The notes under the pieces were generated by a model. It worked only from the letters and a program-made list of their open reading frames with translations. It was not told the origin of the DNA and did no database searches. A program made the translations under genes and the position numbers. Shown in pieces: positions 23,514-35,115 of a stretch of 64,000 nt of DNA. Origin of the DNA: Elymus sibiricus (Eukaryota > Streptophyta > Magnoliopsida > Poales > Poaceae). Within the stretch, counting starts at the first letter, position 1, and every line of letters starts with the position of its first letter. The stretch spans positions 375,786,114-375,850,113 of the forward strand of contig CM077676.1 of the NCBI GenBank assembly GCA_039707655.1. Direction: 5' to 3'.

Positions 23514-24874
23514 GCGGGGACGACGGAGACGGCCGGGGCGAGGCTCACCGGAGATGGCCGAGGCGGCGGAGCTCTCGGGTGAGGTCGAGATGCTCTAAAT
23601 CAAGCGCCTGGAGACGAACGGCTGGGGTCAGTAGATGCACGAGAAAAAGGTGAACGCGGTGGACATGGTGCGCGGGTCAGACGCGGGCTAACCTCGCCGA
23701 AGAAGACGGTGGCAAGGCGGTGAGCTTCGGTTGCCGTCGCGGTCGGGGGTCCATGGGTCTTTGGGCGCGGAGAGGATGTCCAGGCGGTGCGCGAGGCGAT
23801 GGGGAGTCGAACGGTGGCAGTGGCTTGTCGGGACGGTGGATGTGCTCGCCGAAATCGAGCTCGCGGTGGCTAGGGCAGAACGGTGATGGCGGGGTCGCTG
23901 TGGAGCAGCCTGGCCACGATGTCCGGCGCGGTGTGGGGCAAAAGAGAGAGAAGGGCGAGGGGGGTTTATAGGACAGGCTCGCTGGGGCTGGAGCGGCCGG
24001 AGTGCATGGACGTGCACGACGTGGGCGCGGGCGTGCTCGGTCGTGGGCGGGGGCGTGCTCAGTCGTGGGCGTCGTGGGGCGAGGCAGTTGCAGGAGGTGG
24101 GGGATGACCCTGACCGGTGGGGTCTGCTGGTCAGCGGCTCAGGGCGAGGGAGAGAGGGGTGCGCGCGGGGCTGGCCGGATGGGCTGGTGAGCTGGGCTTC
24201 GGCCTGGCTGGCTGGCTCGGCTGGGCTTTCTTTTTATTTGATTTTCTGTTTTCTGTTTTTATTATTTTTCTTCTTCTGTTTTCTCTGTTAATTCAAATAG
24301 GTTTTGAATTTGATTTTTCTTCCAACAAAGAATATTTTCTAAATTCCAAATGGAATATTTATGAATGTTTGAACTTTTTGTTGGGGCCTTTTGGTCAAAT
24401 AATTACTGCACTTATATTTCCTATTTGAATTTGATTTTGGTTTCAAAACCAAAATTGTTTCAAATCCATTTTAGATAAATGGCAGAGGTCAAGGATATTA
24501 TTTGGAATTATGAAATTCAAGTTCCTGCCAAATAAAATGCAAAACCATTTTTGAATAATTCCCTTTGGCTTTTGAATTGGTTCCAAAAATGAATCCAACC
24601 CAATTCTTTTGGGAACTTAATTTGGCTTTGAATATTACTTGGGACTTATTAAGAATACTTTTGCCCAGATAACATTTTGAATGGCTTGGGTTCCTACAAG
24701 GCTAGTTAGGGTTTCAACTAACTGCATTGGGATTTTATCCCTTCTAGGCAACAGTCAAACAAATCAAGGTCAAACACAATCAATCCTAGGCAATCATGGG
24801 TAATTTCTGGAAAAAATTTAATTCCCTGTGAAATTTTTAACATACCAGATTTGGGGAAAATCTGGGATGTGACA
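23514..24874 (-). mobile_element. partial LTR of a third Gypsy (chromovirus-like) element
   Basis: On the minus strand it starts TGTCACATCCCAGATTTTCCCC at 24874, runs through ~600 bp of AT-rich sequence and then a GC-rich, gene-like block (24230 down to 23514), where it is cut by the preceding element. The layout resembles the long LTRs at 31012 and 46277. The ORFs in the GC-rich block show no domain. Confidence 0.6.
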
Positions 24875-25836
24875 CGAGGATCGCGGAATTCCAAGGCGAA
24901 AGGACAAAATCAGATGGGACTGCGAACTGAACGGCTCGTATTCAGTCAGATCGGCGTACAGATCAAAGTTTGTTGGCCGCGAAGTGTCAGTGTATGCGGA
25001 TTTCGTGTGGAAGCAGAGGGCACCACAGCAGTGCCGTTTTTCTCATGGTTGGCGATGAGGAACCAATGCAGGACCTACGACAGACTTGCGAGGAGAGGTC
25101 TCCCTGACCAAGACTCATGTCCGCTTTGCAATCAGCATGAGAAAACTATCAACCACCTTCTATTGGGTTGTGTCTTCGCGAGACATATTTGGTTCTGGGT
25201 TTGGAGTGCCTTGGGCAGCCTAGACCAAATTCCGACGCTGGGAGATACTTTGGTGGATTGGTGCAGCACGAGGAGCTGCGGAAGATGCCCATTGCGGGAG
25301 CTTAGGACGATCATCACGCTCACTATGTGGGAGATTTGGAAACACCGTAATGACTGGTTTTCGACGGGGTAACTCCTTCGGTACAAAAAGCATTGTTGAG
25401 GAAATCGTTAACTGGTAGCTGCTCGGTTAGCTGGCGATTAGGGGATTAATAGGCTAATCGGGAAGTTAATCCATTAATCGGACAATTTATCAGTTTATCG
25501 GCTACTCGGTGACCCTACGAGTAGGGATTAATCGACAAGTTAACTGGTTAATCAGAGGAATTCTTGAATAGGGACAAAAAGGCATATCGAATGTGGCTAA
25601 GGAAGGGCAAGACTTGGTGTGTGTCCAGCCTACTTAAAGGAGATTTCTCTCTTTTTCGTAGCGCCGGATACGTGGGGACCTAGCGAGTAGTTGTTTTTGG
25701 GTTCGGTCCGACAGTGGTTTTGCGTTTCAATCATGTAAGCAATCATGTATTGTACGCTTTGGTTGTGGGCTCTCCACCCCTTTCCTTCTATCAATATATG
25801 ATACGCACGCTCATGCGTATTCTTAAAAAACAATAA
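24875..25836 (+). mobile_element. LINE 3' fragment
   Basis: Contains the zinc-binding domain that follows RT in plant LINEs and ends in ...ATATATGATACGCACGCTCATGCGTATTCTTAAAAAA, a form typical of LINE 3' ends. About 25412-25555 is foreign-looking sequence rich in TTAATCGG. Confidence 0.75.
24900..25372 (+). pseudogene. LINE RT zinc-binding domain (zf-RVT)
   Basis: Two frames joined by a 1-nt lesion in a T run near 25037-25042. The first frame gives SYSVRSAYRSKFVGRE; the second gives FSWLAMRNQCRTYDRLARRG, DQDSCPLCNQHEKTINHLLL, GCVFARHIWFWVW and WEIWKHRND. The CxxC...HxxxxC pattern is conserved. Such domains follow the LINE reverse transcriptase. It ends at a TAA at 25370-25372 region. Confidence 0.8.
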
Positions 25837-25839
25837 AGT

Positions 25840-26130
25840 ATTAAAAATAGTTAAAAAAATCTTATTTTTTTTAATAAATATCAGTAAGTGTTTTATCTTC
25901 CTGAAAATTGTAGTGAGGGTATGATATTTGTGGAGGTCTGGGCAAGAAAAAACTTGATGCTCCAAATAGAGTATTTTTAAAGGGAACATTGATTTTGTCT
26001 TTTGGGCGACCGATCCACGAATATCATTTCATCACGAAATTTGTACACAAACGTTTGTTACCAAAAAAATCGGATATTTTTGATTTGTTTTCTATTTTTT
26101 GGATTTTACTGTTCATGTGAGGATTTGAGC
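25840..26130. mobile_element. inverted-repeat MITE, copy 1
   Basis: The arms are imperfect reverse complements: the AAAAAAATCTTATTTTTTTTAA side near 25860 against ...CGGATATTTTTGATTTG near 26075. Ends are approximate. The right arm matches the right arm of the element at 26265-26622 (CATCACGAAATTT..., TTTTACTGTTCAT...). Confidence 0.5.
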
Positions 26131-26264
26131 TCGGGACTAGAATGGCAGTACAACACTTTCGATCTTCTCGAGGCATTTCGCTATTGCCGATGAAATAAGT
26201 CCTCACTTTCTTGGAGCGAAAATTATCATTGTTGGAACTGACAAATCGAAAGTACCCTTCTTGA

Positions 26265-26622
26265 GCTCGAGCTCAAATGAGCTCGGATGAACAGTAAATT
26301 CAAAAAAAAATCAGAAAATTCTGATTTTTTTTGGTAAACTTTGACAAACGTTTCTAAGTGTTTGCAAATTTCATCATGAGATCACTTTCATGGAAAGGCG
26401 TGGCAAAAAAACAAAAACAAAACCAGTGCTCCAAAATGGTTTCGAAAATAGCATTTTCGGAGCATCGTTTTTTTTTTGGTAGGCCTTCCACAAATGTCAT
26501 CTCATGACGAAATTTTGCAAGCACTTAGAACATTTATCAAAGTTTATCAAAAAAAAAATCAGAAATTTTTTGATTTTTTTTTTCAATTTTACTGTTCATC
26601 CAGCTCATTTGAGCTTGAAAAA
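26265..26622. mobile_element. long inverted-repeat MITE, copy 2, abutting the NPF stop codon
   Basis: Left arm CGAGCTCAAATGAGCTCGGATG...AACAGTAAATTC and right arm ...TTTTACTGTTCATCCAGCTCATTTGAGCTTG are reverse complements over ~150 bp each, centre near 26440. It ends within a few bases of the NPF stop codon (26623-26625). Confidence 0.6.
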
Positions 26623-28874
26623 TCAGCAACCCTTACTGGATTCGTACCTCCTGGCAAAGCTCCCAAACGCCATCAGATTCAGGCAACCAAGCCCAGCCAT
26701 CATCCAGAAGAAGCGATCCAGGTGACCCTCGTTCAGGTCGTCGGGGATCCACCCGGGCGCGCCGCCTCTCGCCGTCGCCCACTGCACAGCCGTCAGCAAG
26801 AACGAGCTCAGGTAGCCGCCGGCCGCTACCGCGAGGAGCTCGAGCGCCGTGCACACGATCTTCATCGTGGCCGGCGCCTGGCTGTAGAAGAAGTCGAGCT
26901 GGCCGATGGTGGCGAGCAGCTCGCCCACGCCCTCCAGTGCGTACTGCGGTGCCTGCCATAGCACGCTGGTCGCATTTCGCGCCAGCGGCGACGCCTTTGC
27001 CGCGTGGAGGCGCGCCGTCTCGAGAAGCGCCGCCGCGGTCATGGTGAGCACGGCCATGGCGAGGCTGGCGCCGATCCTCTGCAGCTCCGAGATTCCCTTC
27101 TCCCGCCCCGTGAGCCTCCTGGCAGCCGGAACGAAGGCCCGGTCGTAGAGCGGGACCAGGACGATGGTGGTGAGTATATCGAAGGTGGACATGGACGCGG
27201 GCGGGACGCGCATGGAGCCGACGGTGGCGTCCATCGCCATGCCTTGCTCGACGAATGTGGACGAGACCTGCGTCGCCATGGCATAGAAGAACACGACGGT
27301 CGCCCAGATCGGCAGCATCCGCACGAGAACCTTGAGCTCCTCGACCTGCGTCACCATGCAAAGTCTCCACGGGCTGTGCTGCAGCTGCGTCGGCGCGACT
27401 GCCGTCTCCACCTCCTTGTCCGAAACCACGACAATGGCGGCCTTGTCGAAGAATCTGAGCAGACAAGCAACAGATCCATCTTGAGTGGTGAATTGGACCA
27501 TGCAAGGTGAAGCAGCTACGAGTAAACCTCGCAGAATTGTAGCAACTGACCGGAGATCTGTGGTGTGCTCGATCCTCCGAACTCCCTTCATGGCGGGGTC
27601 GTCTTCCGGCGGCATGTCGTAGAGCAGAAAGCTATCGGCCGGCAGCTCGACGCGGAACTTTCTCACGGCGGCGACAACAACCTGACACACTCTGGTGAGT
27701 GGGCTGCCGCGGGTTCGCTGATACCTGTATCTCCGCGACGCCGCAACCAGGCAAGATAGCCCGACGGCCAGGACGACCGCCGGAATGGTCAGGCCCAGCG
27801 CCCAGCCGTAACGATCCTGCACCCACACGACGCCGGTGCTGGATATCAACGACGCGCAGCTCATGTTGAACACGTACCAGTTGAAGAAGGATCCCTTCAT
27901 GGCGCGCTCCACCGGGTCACCGTCGTCGAACTGGTCGGCGCCGAAGGACATCAGGCACGGCCGGAGTCCGCCCAACCCAACGGCAATCATGTAGAGGCCG
28001 ACAAACAAGACGAACTCCTGAACCGACACAATCTTCGACGAGGTGAGGCCTCTGAACGACACGCCGATCTTGGCGAGCAGCGGGAGGTACGCCGAGAATG
28101 CTGTCATGAGCATGCCCTGCCCAAAAACAGAGAGACAAAAATCTAACAATCTTGCAACATTGGAGTCTGAATTTTCGCAATTAGGATGTAGACTGCAGAG
28201 TGGGGATTAATTGAGGTGCACTTAGATTGGGTACTAACTGCGACGCCGATGAAGCAGGAGACGACCATGGTGCGGTACCTTCCCCAGTAGGAGTCGGCGA
28301 CGACGGCGCCGGTGAGGGGCATGAGGAAGCAGGTGGCCTGCCAGGTGGACACGTTCGTCGCCGCGGCGACGTTGCTCTGGCCCAGGACGCCGGTGAGGTA
28401 GGTGACGAGGTTGAAGGAGATGCCGTAGAACGCCACGCAGTAGCAGAACTCGGTGCCTGCATCAACACCATCGTTCCAAGGTAACGAGAAACTAAATTAA
28501 CCATCGCGCAAAGAATTTTATTACTAGCAAGAACACTTGAAATCCTAATCGTAGCGAGAAACAAATTACCGAGGACTGAGAGGCAAGCGCGCCATCCACC
28601 TGTGCGACTCCTCGGCGCCGGGTTACCATCGAAATCAAGGGACCCGTCGGTGGCGTACGCCTCCGCTGCCTGCGACGGCAACCCCCCAACAAAATTAACA
28701 GCTAAGCATCATCCGTGCCAATGCCAGGGGTTGAAATTCTACGCAGGCGAAAGGGAGGAAGAAGCTGAATTGTAGAGAAAATAATCACGACGGAGGAGCC
28801 AGAGGCTACAGGGATGAGACCTCGGCGGGAAGACGGGCAAGTAGAGCCATGGTGTGCTCGCCGGCGGAGGCCAT
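26623..28874 (-). CDS. NRT1/PTR family (NPF) proton-coupled transporter, five exons
   Basis: Predicted exons (minus): 28821-28874, 28570-28669, 28239-28456, 27551-28116, 26623-27454; all introns are GT-AG and the join gives 589 residues, normal for the family. NPF proteins are 12-TM plasma-membrane or tonoplast carriers of nitrate, peptides or other solutes. Seen: ATDGSLDF..GNPA N-terminus, FYGISFNLVTYLT, DSYWGRYRT, GADQFDD..PVER, GSFFNWY, PPASMSTFDI, APQYALEGVGE, PGWIPDDLNEGHLDRFFW. These are most like the NPF8 (peptide transporter) group, by recollection of the family. Odd: the TM1 ExxE[K/R] motif that serves proton coupling is EFCYC (E54, then Y57, C58), so coupling may be lost or altered. 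The 96-bp intron between exons 4 and 5 is stop-free. A MITE touches the stop codon. Start chosen because exon 1 (18 codons) joins in phase. Confidence 0.85.
27455..27550 (-). other. 96-bp stop-free intron 4 of the NPF gene
   Basis: Flanked by CTCCG|GTCAGTTG and CTGCTCAG|ATTCTTCG on the minus strand. Splicing joins DLR to FFDKAAIV, matching the family's usual sequence. The length is a multiple of three and has no in-frame stop, so retention would add 32 residues in the central loop instead of truncating the protein. Confidence 0.8.
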
Positions 28875-30280
28875 GGCGAGAGCTTGGGAGCGTGCGCCTC
28901 TCGCCTGTCCGATGCTGCAGTTGGCCCGTGCAGCCTCTCAGCTGGGTCCCACGTTGAGGCGTTGAAGCATAGAAAATAATTCCGCAGTGTATAAAGGCTT
29001 TAACCTGTCTGCAAGGGGGAGCCCACCATGAGCGTACCACGAATAAAAAATCCAGATTACTACGATGGGCAATCATGTAGAGGCCATCAGGGCCGCAAAT
29101 CTGAAACGAAAAGATATACTGTAGAAGAATATTATCTGGTGACTTGTGCCTACGATGGGGCACCGCATTCAGATTCAGCACCTATGTATATGGGCACCGA
29201 ATTCAGTAGCAGATGCTATATACCAATGATTTGCACTAATGATTCAAACTGAGCCTACAGTTTAGATGGCTAGGTTCTTTGTTATGAAACCAATCCAACA
29301 AGATTAAAGTCGTAGACTTAGCGCTGCTGCTCGTATTTTTTTGGAATTATTTCAGACTTTCCGGCGATGTTTGTTCAGTTAGAGAAAACGTTTCCGTCGA
29401 TTATGAAGGTGTTTGTGATGACTTTCTCAATCTCAAGACGTTGCGTCGACTCGATCTCTCGGGGGTGCTCATGGAATAAGGTGTGCGTATTTGCATGCTT
29501 TTATAGGAATAAATGTATGTGCATATATATGAGCGTGCGAGTTTGTCCCGTGTTAAAAGAAAAAATTGATCGGCGATCGTTTACGATGTTTTTTCTACAG
29601 CTTGACTCGGAGTGCGCTTCTCTCGAGTCTTTTCTAATTTGAGGCGAGTAGGAGAGAGCATTTTTCTTCGTTTCTTCTGGGGTCGTGTGCTAATGACAAT
29701 GTTTTATTCTAAAAAGCACGCAGCTTCATGTCTCCATGAACAACAAACACAGTCTTGCCTGCTCATAAGGGCACCTCCAATACTAACCCGCAAATTTGCC
29801 TCGGCATCCGTTTATGAATAGGGAGGACCAGTCCGTGGACACGGATGCGGGAGCCGGCCATCCAACGCTGACCGCATACATTATAACCACTATTTGAACT
29901 AACCGGACGAAATTCTTGCAAACACGATGGATTTCATCAAAGTTCGGATACAAAATAGCACAAACCATCCATACATAGCATGCAAATAAGTCTAGTACAA
30001 CAATAGTTCAAATTCAACAAGATTAATCGGATGTTCAACAAGTTTTTCATGAACGGATTATGTCGCTCCACACATAATGCCCCTCAGCTTCATCCAACAA
30101 TGTATGTTCATGGCCGTCCCTTTATCCTATGGTACATCACGACAGCGCGTACAGGCTACACAATGTGTAGAGCAACATTGAATGAATGAATGAATCACCT
30201 ATAACCACGTATTCCTTCATACAAAGTTATCTTTCTGATATTCAGGAGATTGAAACAATGCAAAATCATCGAGCTAGTTA
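28875..30280. other. NPF upstream region and unassigned intergenic DNA
   Basis: No gene is supported. The first ~150 bp should be NPF promoter; no strong minus-strand TATA box was found. An 18-nt stretch at about 29068-29085 (GGCAATCATGTAGAGGCC) repeats part of NPF exon 4. From about 29768 (AGGGCACCTCCAATAC) the sequence looks like a dispersed repeat, without a second end I can define. Confidence 0.4.
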
Positions 30281-30682
30281 GGGCATGTATTACGCTCCAC
30301 CGTGGACAGCTGCTCTACAGGTCCACGTAGGTTTAGATGCCAAGTGGAGGCAAAGGTATAGCCTCGCAGGTGACAGGTGCAGCCTGCAGAAGAAGCGGCT
30401 GCTTCGTGGAGAAACGAAGAAATTAGGAAAAAGTATGAGAGAGGAAAGGTGAAAAAGAAGGAGAGAGATGTCCCTCTACTGGTTTGCTAGCTAGCCGGGT
30501 TGAAGAAAGTACGAACAAGATGGAAAGCCAAAGCTAGTAAAGTATGGAGAGGGGAGAGAGTAGGGGTCCATTTGATTGCTGCCTGCATTGAGTAGTGGGC
30601 AATCCAAACTGTGGTTTCATCTAAATTTATTTAGGTTTAGACATGAGGCAGCAGTATGGTGATGCTTCCATAGCTCATGCCC
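30281..30682. mobile_element. PIF/Harbinger-type MITE
   Basis: 402 bp with short terminal inverted repeats GGGCATG...CATGCCC and a 3-bp TSD TTA (30278-30280 and 30683-30685). TTA target sites and GGGCATG-type ends fit Harbinger-like elements. No coding. Confidence 0.65.
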
Positions 30683-30685
30683 TTA

Positions 30686-31011
30686 GAGGCTCCCACAGCC
30701 GGTTGGCGCTGAGCACAAGTGGAAAGCTCCACCTGGGGGTTCAGTCAAAATTTATGTTGATTCTGCGGTGGGGATGCATGGTAATAGAGGAGCTTTTGCG
30801 GCGGCCTGTCAGGATGATGCGGGGAATTATGTGGGAGCATCAACCGTGTCAATCGTTAATTTAGTCTCGTTTGAGAGCCTCGAAGCTATGGATAGAAATG
30901 AAGCACTAGGGTTGGCCATGGATCTCAATTGCTCAAAGATTGTGGCGGCCACGGACTGTATAGCTACGGTGACCAACTTGAAGGGAGTTTTCATGGGAGC
31001 GTCAAAGTCCA
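30686..31011 (+). pseudogene. LINE RNase H domain, 5' half (split by LTR element)
   Basis: Reads WKAPPGGSVKIYVDSAVG, then NYVGASTVSIVNLVSFESLE, EALGLAMDLNCSKIVAATDC, the pattern of the RNase H-like domain that ends plant LINE polyproteins (first acidic residue in YVDSAV, second in RNEALGL, third in ATDC). Cut at 31011 by the LTR element. The frame resumes in phase at 39831, with the 5-bp TSD GTCCA repeated on both sides. Confidence 0.8.
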
Positions 31012-34000
31012 TGTGACGCCCCCGGCCCGACCGTGCACTAATCATACACGCAAATGCGCACGATCAAGCCCAGGGACTCACGCGAAGATATCACAACACA
31101 ACTCTAAACACAAAATAAAAAAATACAAGCTTTATATTACAAGCCAGGGGCCTCGAGGGCTCGAATACATAAGCTCGTTTACACAAGAGTCAGCGAAAGC
31201 AACAAATATCTGAGTACAGACACAAAGTTAAACAAGGCTGCCTTAAGAAGGCGAAAACAAACAACGGCTCTGATCGAAAGAGGCAAGGCCTCCTGCCTGG
31301 GAGCCTCCTAAACTACTCCTGGCCGTCAGTCTCCACGTAGTAGTAGGCTCCACCGTGGTAGAAGTAGTCGTCGACGGGATCAGCTGACTCCTGGGATCCG
31401 TCATCTGGTCGCAGCAAACGGGTACGGGAAAGGAAGGAAGCAAAGCAACCGTGAGTACTCATCCAAAGTACGCGCAAGACTTACATCAGAACTATTTTAT
31501 GTATGCATCGGTATCAAAGGAATGGGGCTATTTCTTTGGACTAAACTGCAGAAATGCCAGAATTAGGGGAAAAGGCCTAGCCTATCGAAGACTAGCATCT
31601 TCAGCGTCTTGCAGCATTAGAAGAGTGTAGATTAGTACGTAAATAAAGTAGCAAGCATGTAGTAGCAAAGCCCAGAGATCCTTCCTCGACTCCCTGCAAG
31701 AAAGCGATCCCGGAGCTTACAATTAAAGTAACATGTATTCAGTTTAAGTTGTAGTAGATCGGGATACAACACCGAGCGTCCTGTTACCGTGGACACGGCT
31801 ATTCGAATAGATAACATCCCTTCAAGTGTGCACTACTGTTACCCAACACACTCGATTAACTCTGGCCGGACACACTTTTATCGGGTCATGCCCGGCCTCG
31901 GCTGATCGACATGACGTAGTCCTACCTTGGCTCAGCAGAGAGGTCCCCGCCGGTCTACATCCTAAGTGCTCAGGGGTCTTGGGCCCATCGCCCTTTGCAC
32001 TCCGGGTCGTTGCGAGCAGGGCTAATCTTGGTACCACCTCTGTCCTGGATGGCGCCGGCCCAGCCGTGCCGCAATGCTGAACTGAACGTCTGACAGAGCT
32101 TTCGGCTGATACATACGGCGTCGAGGGTCCCATAACCATTATCCCACGTGGTGGTAGTGCGTATATGGCCAGCGGCCAACTCAGATCAAATACCCAAATC
32201 CGTTAGTGTGTTAGGAGCTCGCGGTGACGATCAGTACTCCTGTCGCCCCGTCTCGAGGAAGTGCAACAAGGGTCAGGCCCATCCCTCTCTAGGGCGGTCT
32301 CTGCCTGCCCGGCCGCGCCTTGTAATTATCTCGCGGGTACCCTCCAGGTCAACCCGACGAATCCAAAGACTGTCGGGAACTCAGGTCCACCTCAACCGGG
32401 GTGGTACCGCCTGTCCATTCAGTCCCACAATCAACAGTAAACAGGGGGCGATAGTGAAAAGTAACAGTGTGTACGGTAATATCAAGGGGGAAATCCGAGG
32501 AATCACCCTCGATGGATTCCCACTTGAGAGGTTGTACGACAGAGTCGTCATCGGAGGTGGTAAAAGAGGAATCACCCTCGATAGCCACAACCGATTAGCT
32601 GTGCTACAGAGCCATCATCAGAAGTGAAGTACGAGGTATCACCCTCGTCACTCGATAGTGGATCTGCAGAGTCGTACAACTAAGGGGGTGTGCGGTGCGG
32701 AGTCGGTCTCTGTACATCGATCACACTGATCGAGTCATCGGTAGTAAGGCATGGCAACACGGACAGGGGGTGTAGGGCCACTGATGGATCACTAACCAGC
32801 CTATACTATGCGTTTAGGACAACAGGTAAAGTATCAACAACAGTTACAACATCAGGCTATGCATCAGAATAGGAGCAATCATTTACAGTAGAAAAATCTA
32901 ATGCAAGCATGAGGAAGAAGGAATATGCGATATATGAATGATCAAGGGGGTTTTGCTTGCCTGGAAGCTCTGTTGAAATGGTTTGGTCGTCAGGGGCGTA
33001 GTCGTACTCAGTAGTGTCGACGGCAGTCTCGGGGTCTATTGGGAGAGAAGGAGGGGGAAGAAACAATAAATACACGGCAAGCAATGCAACACAAATGCAT
33101 ATCATGGCAGTATGTTATTCGAGGAGTGCCCTAATGCAGTACTACGCAAGTTACTCGAAGCGGGAAAACATCTGGAGGTGTTTTACCAGCTCCGGGCATT
33201 TATCGGACAGATGAATTGGAGGGGAAAGTTCCATGTTCATCATGTTAAAGGGGTGTGGCAGGTATGTGGGTGGTCGGATTCTTCATATTTTTCTGATCAT
33301 TTTTCATATATAAATTATTTTCATCCGACTTACGGTTTATTTTATATGATTTTTCAAAGTTTTATTGAATTTCTGGACTTATTTTAATTATTAATTCTGA
33401 ATTATCCGAAACAGTGACCTGTGACATCAGCATGGTGTCAGGGTGATGTCAGCAGTCAGCTTTGACCGTTGACTGGTCAACCTGACAGGTGGGGCCCTTC
33501 TGTCATAGACTAGACTAATTAAACAGTAGATTAAATTAACTAATTAATCTAATTAGTTAGTGGGACCCACTGTCAGTGACTGATTAATTAACTGATTTAA
33601 TTAACAGATTAATTAGCGTTTTATTTATTTTTTTTAAACGTTTAAACGGGTGGGGTCCACGTGCCAGTGACACTGGGCTGCCCAGTCAGCAGTTGACTGG
33701 GTCAACCCTATCCACTGTAACAGTGCCAGGGGTCCCACATGTCATACTCAGCAGGGTTAATCACTGTTTTATTTTTAAACAGGGCTTAATTAGTGGGTGG
33801 GCCCCGTGTGTCAGTCGGTAAAAGAGGGGGTTAATTAGTGCTTAACTAATTGCTACAGTGTTTGGTCCCACAGTCAGTGGCACAGGGTGCTAATTAGCGG
33901 CTGGCTAAGCACGACACGTCAGCGCGTCGGCGGCCAAATGGGCGGCGGCGCGGCTCGGGTTATCGCCGGAAAATGGCTATGGTGGTCGGATCGGAGCGCG

Positions 34001-35115
34001 GAAAGTCGTGTTCGAACGAGCGAACGAGCGCGCGTTCAACGATGCGAGCCACGCGGGCAGAGGTGGCCGGAGTCGAGCACAGCACGACGATGGGCGGTGG
34101 CCGGAGTTCGGCGACGGCAACCACGATCTAGAGCTCGAAAACGAGCTTGGAACGAAGGGGAGTTTGAGCGGGTGCTCACATTGGAGCACAAGGAGGCTCG
34201 TCGGGGCTTGTAGCGCAGCACGGCAGCAGATCGACGGCGGCGTTCGCCGGTGCCCGAAGTGGAAGACGCAGTCGATCCGGTCGACGTGAGGCTTCCCCGC
34301 GTCGATCTTGCGGCGTAGGTGATGAAGCAGAGCCCGGCGGAGCTGCTGGACATCCAGGCGCAGCTCGAGGTGGCCGGTGGCCGCAACGGCGAGGCAGCGC
34401 GACGACAGCAGGGTTCGGGAGGGAGGAGAGCGAGGCAGAGATAGAGGGAAGAGGGGCCAGGGAGGTTAGGGGAGGGCAGGGCGCTGCCCTTAACCACCCA
34501 GCAGCGACGGCAGGGCCGCTGTCGATCGGCGAGAGGGAGGGGCCAGGCTGCGGGAGAGCGCGCGAACGCTGTGAGCTCGACAGTGCGATGAAGACGACGA
34601 CTGTAGCTAGCTGGGCTGGGCTGCGGCATAGGGGATGGGCTCTAGTGCACAGTAGGTTAGGCCATTTTCTCTTTTTCTTTTTCTATTTTGTATTTTCTGC
34701 CACTGTATTGCATTAAGTAGAGCCACCAAATGATTTTTGTAAATAGTGAAAATTGTCACATAAATACAAAGTAATATTTTGGGCTACCACAAAAAGTTTG
34801 GGGTATATTTGAATTCATTTGAAATTTACATAAATAGAAATGGGTTTAATAGTGCTGTTTTGTCACTGTTTTTGGATGTTAGGGTCAATTTGGGAATTTA
34901 AATAATGTTGATTTTATTTTTACAATAGCTTTGGGATTATTTGCAATATTATGAACTATTTTGTTTTCAAATTTGATCAACTTATATTCTGACTTGCATT
35001 TTGAATTTGGAATTTGAATTTGTATTATTTCCTAAATGCAATTTAATTAGGATGATCATGATGACATGGCAATTTAATTAGCTTAATGACAGGGTTAAGA
35101 TCTGGGGGTGTTACA
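31012..35115 (-). repeat. 3' LTR (4104 bp)
   Basis: Starts TGTGACGCC, ends TGTTACA. Contains a GC-rich, gene-like island at about 33890-34630 set in AT-rich flanks. The ORFs there (e.g. 34036-34629) show no domain and are degraded in the other LTR, so I do not call them genes. Confidence 0.9.

Noticed and set aside
26633..27505. 290-codon second minus-strand frame
   Set aside because: It is an out-of-frame shadow of NPF exon 5 with biased composition; the NPF frame has all family motifs.
34036..34629. 198-codon minus-strand ORF in the LTR GC island
   Set aside because: No domain, Ser/Arg/Pro low complexity, and the other LTR copy does not keep the frame intact.
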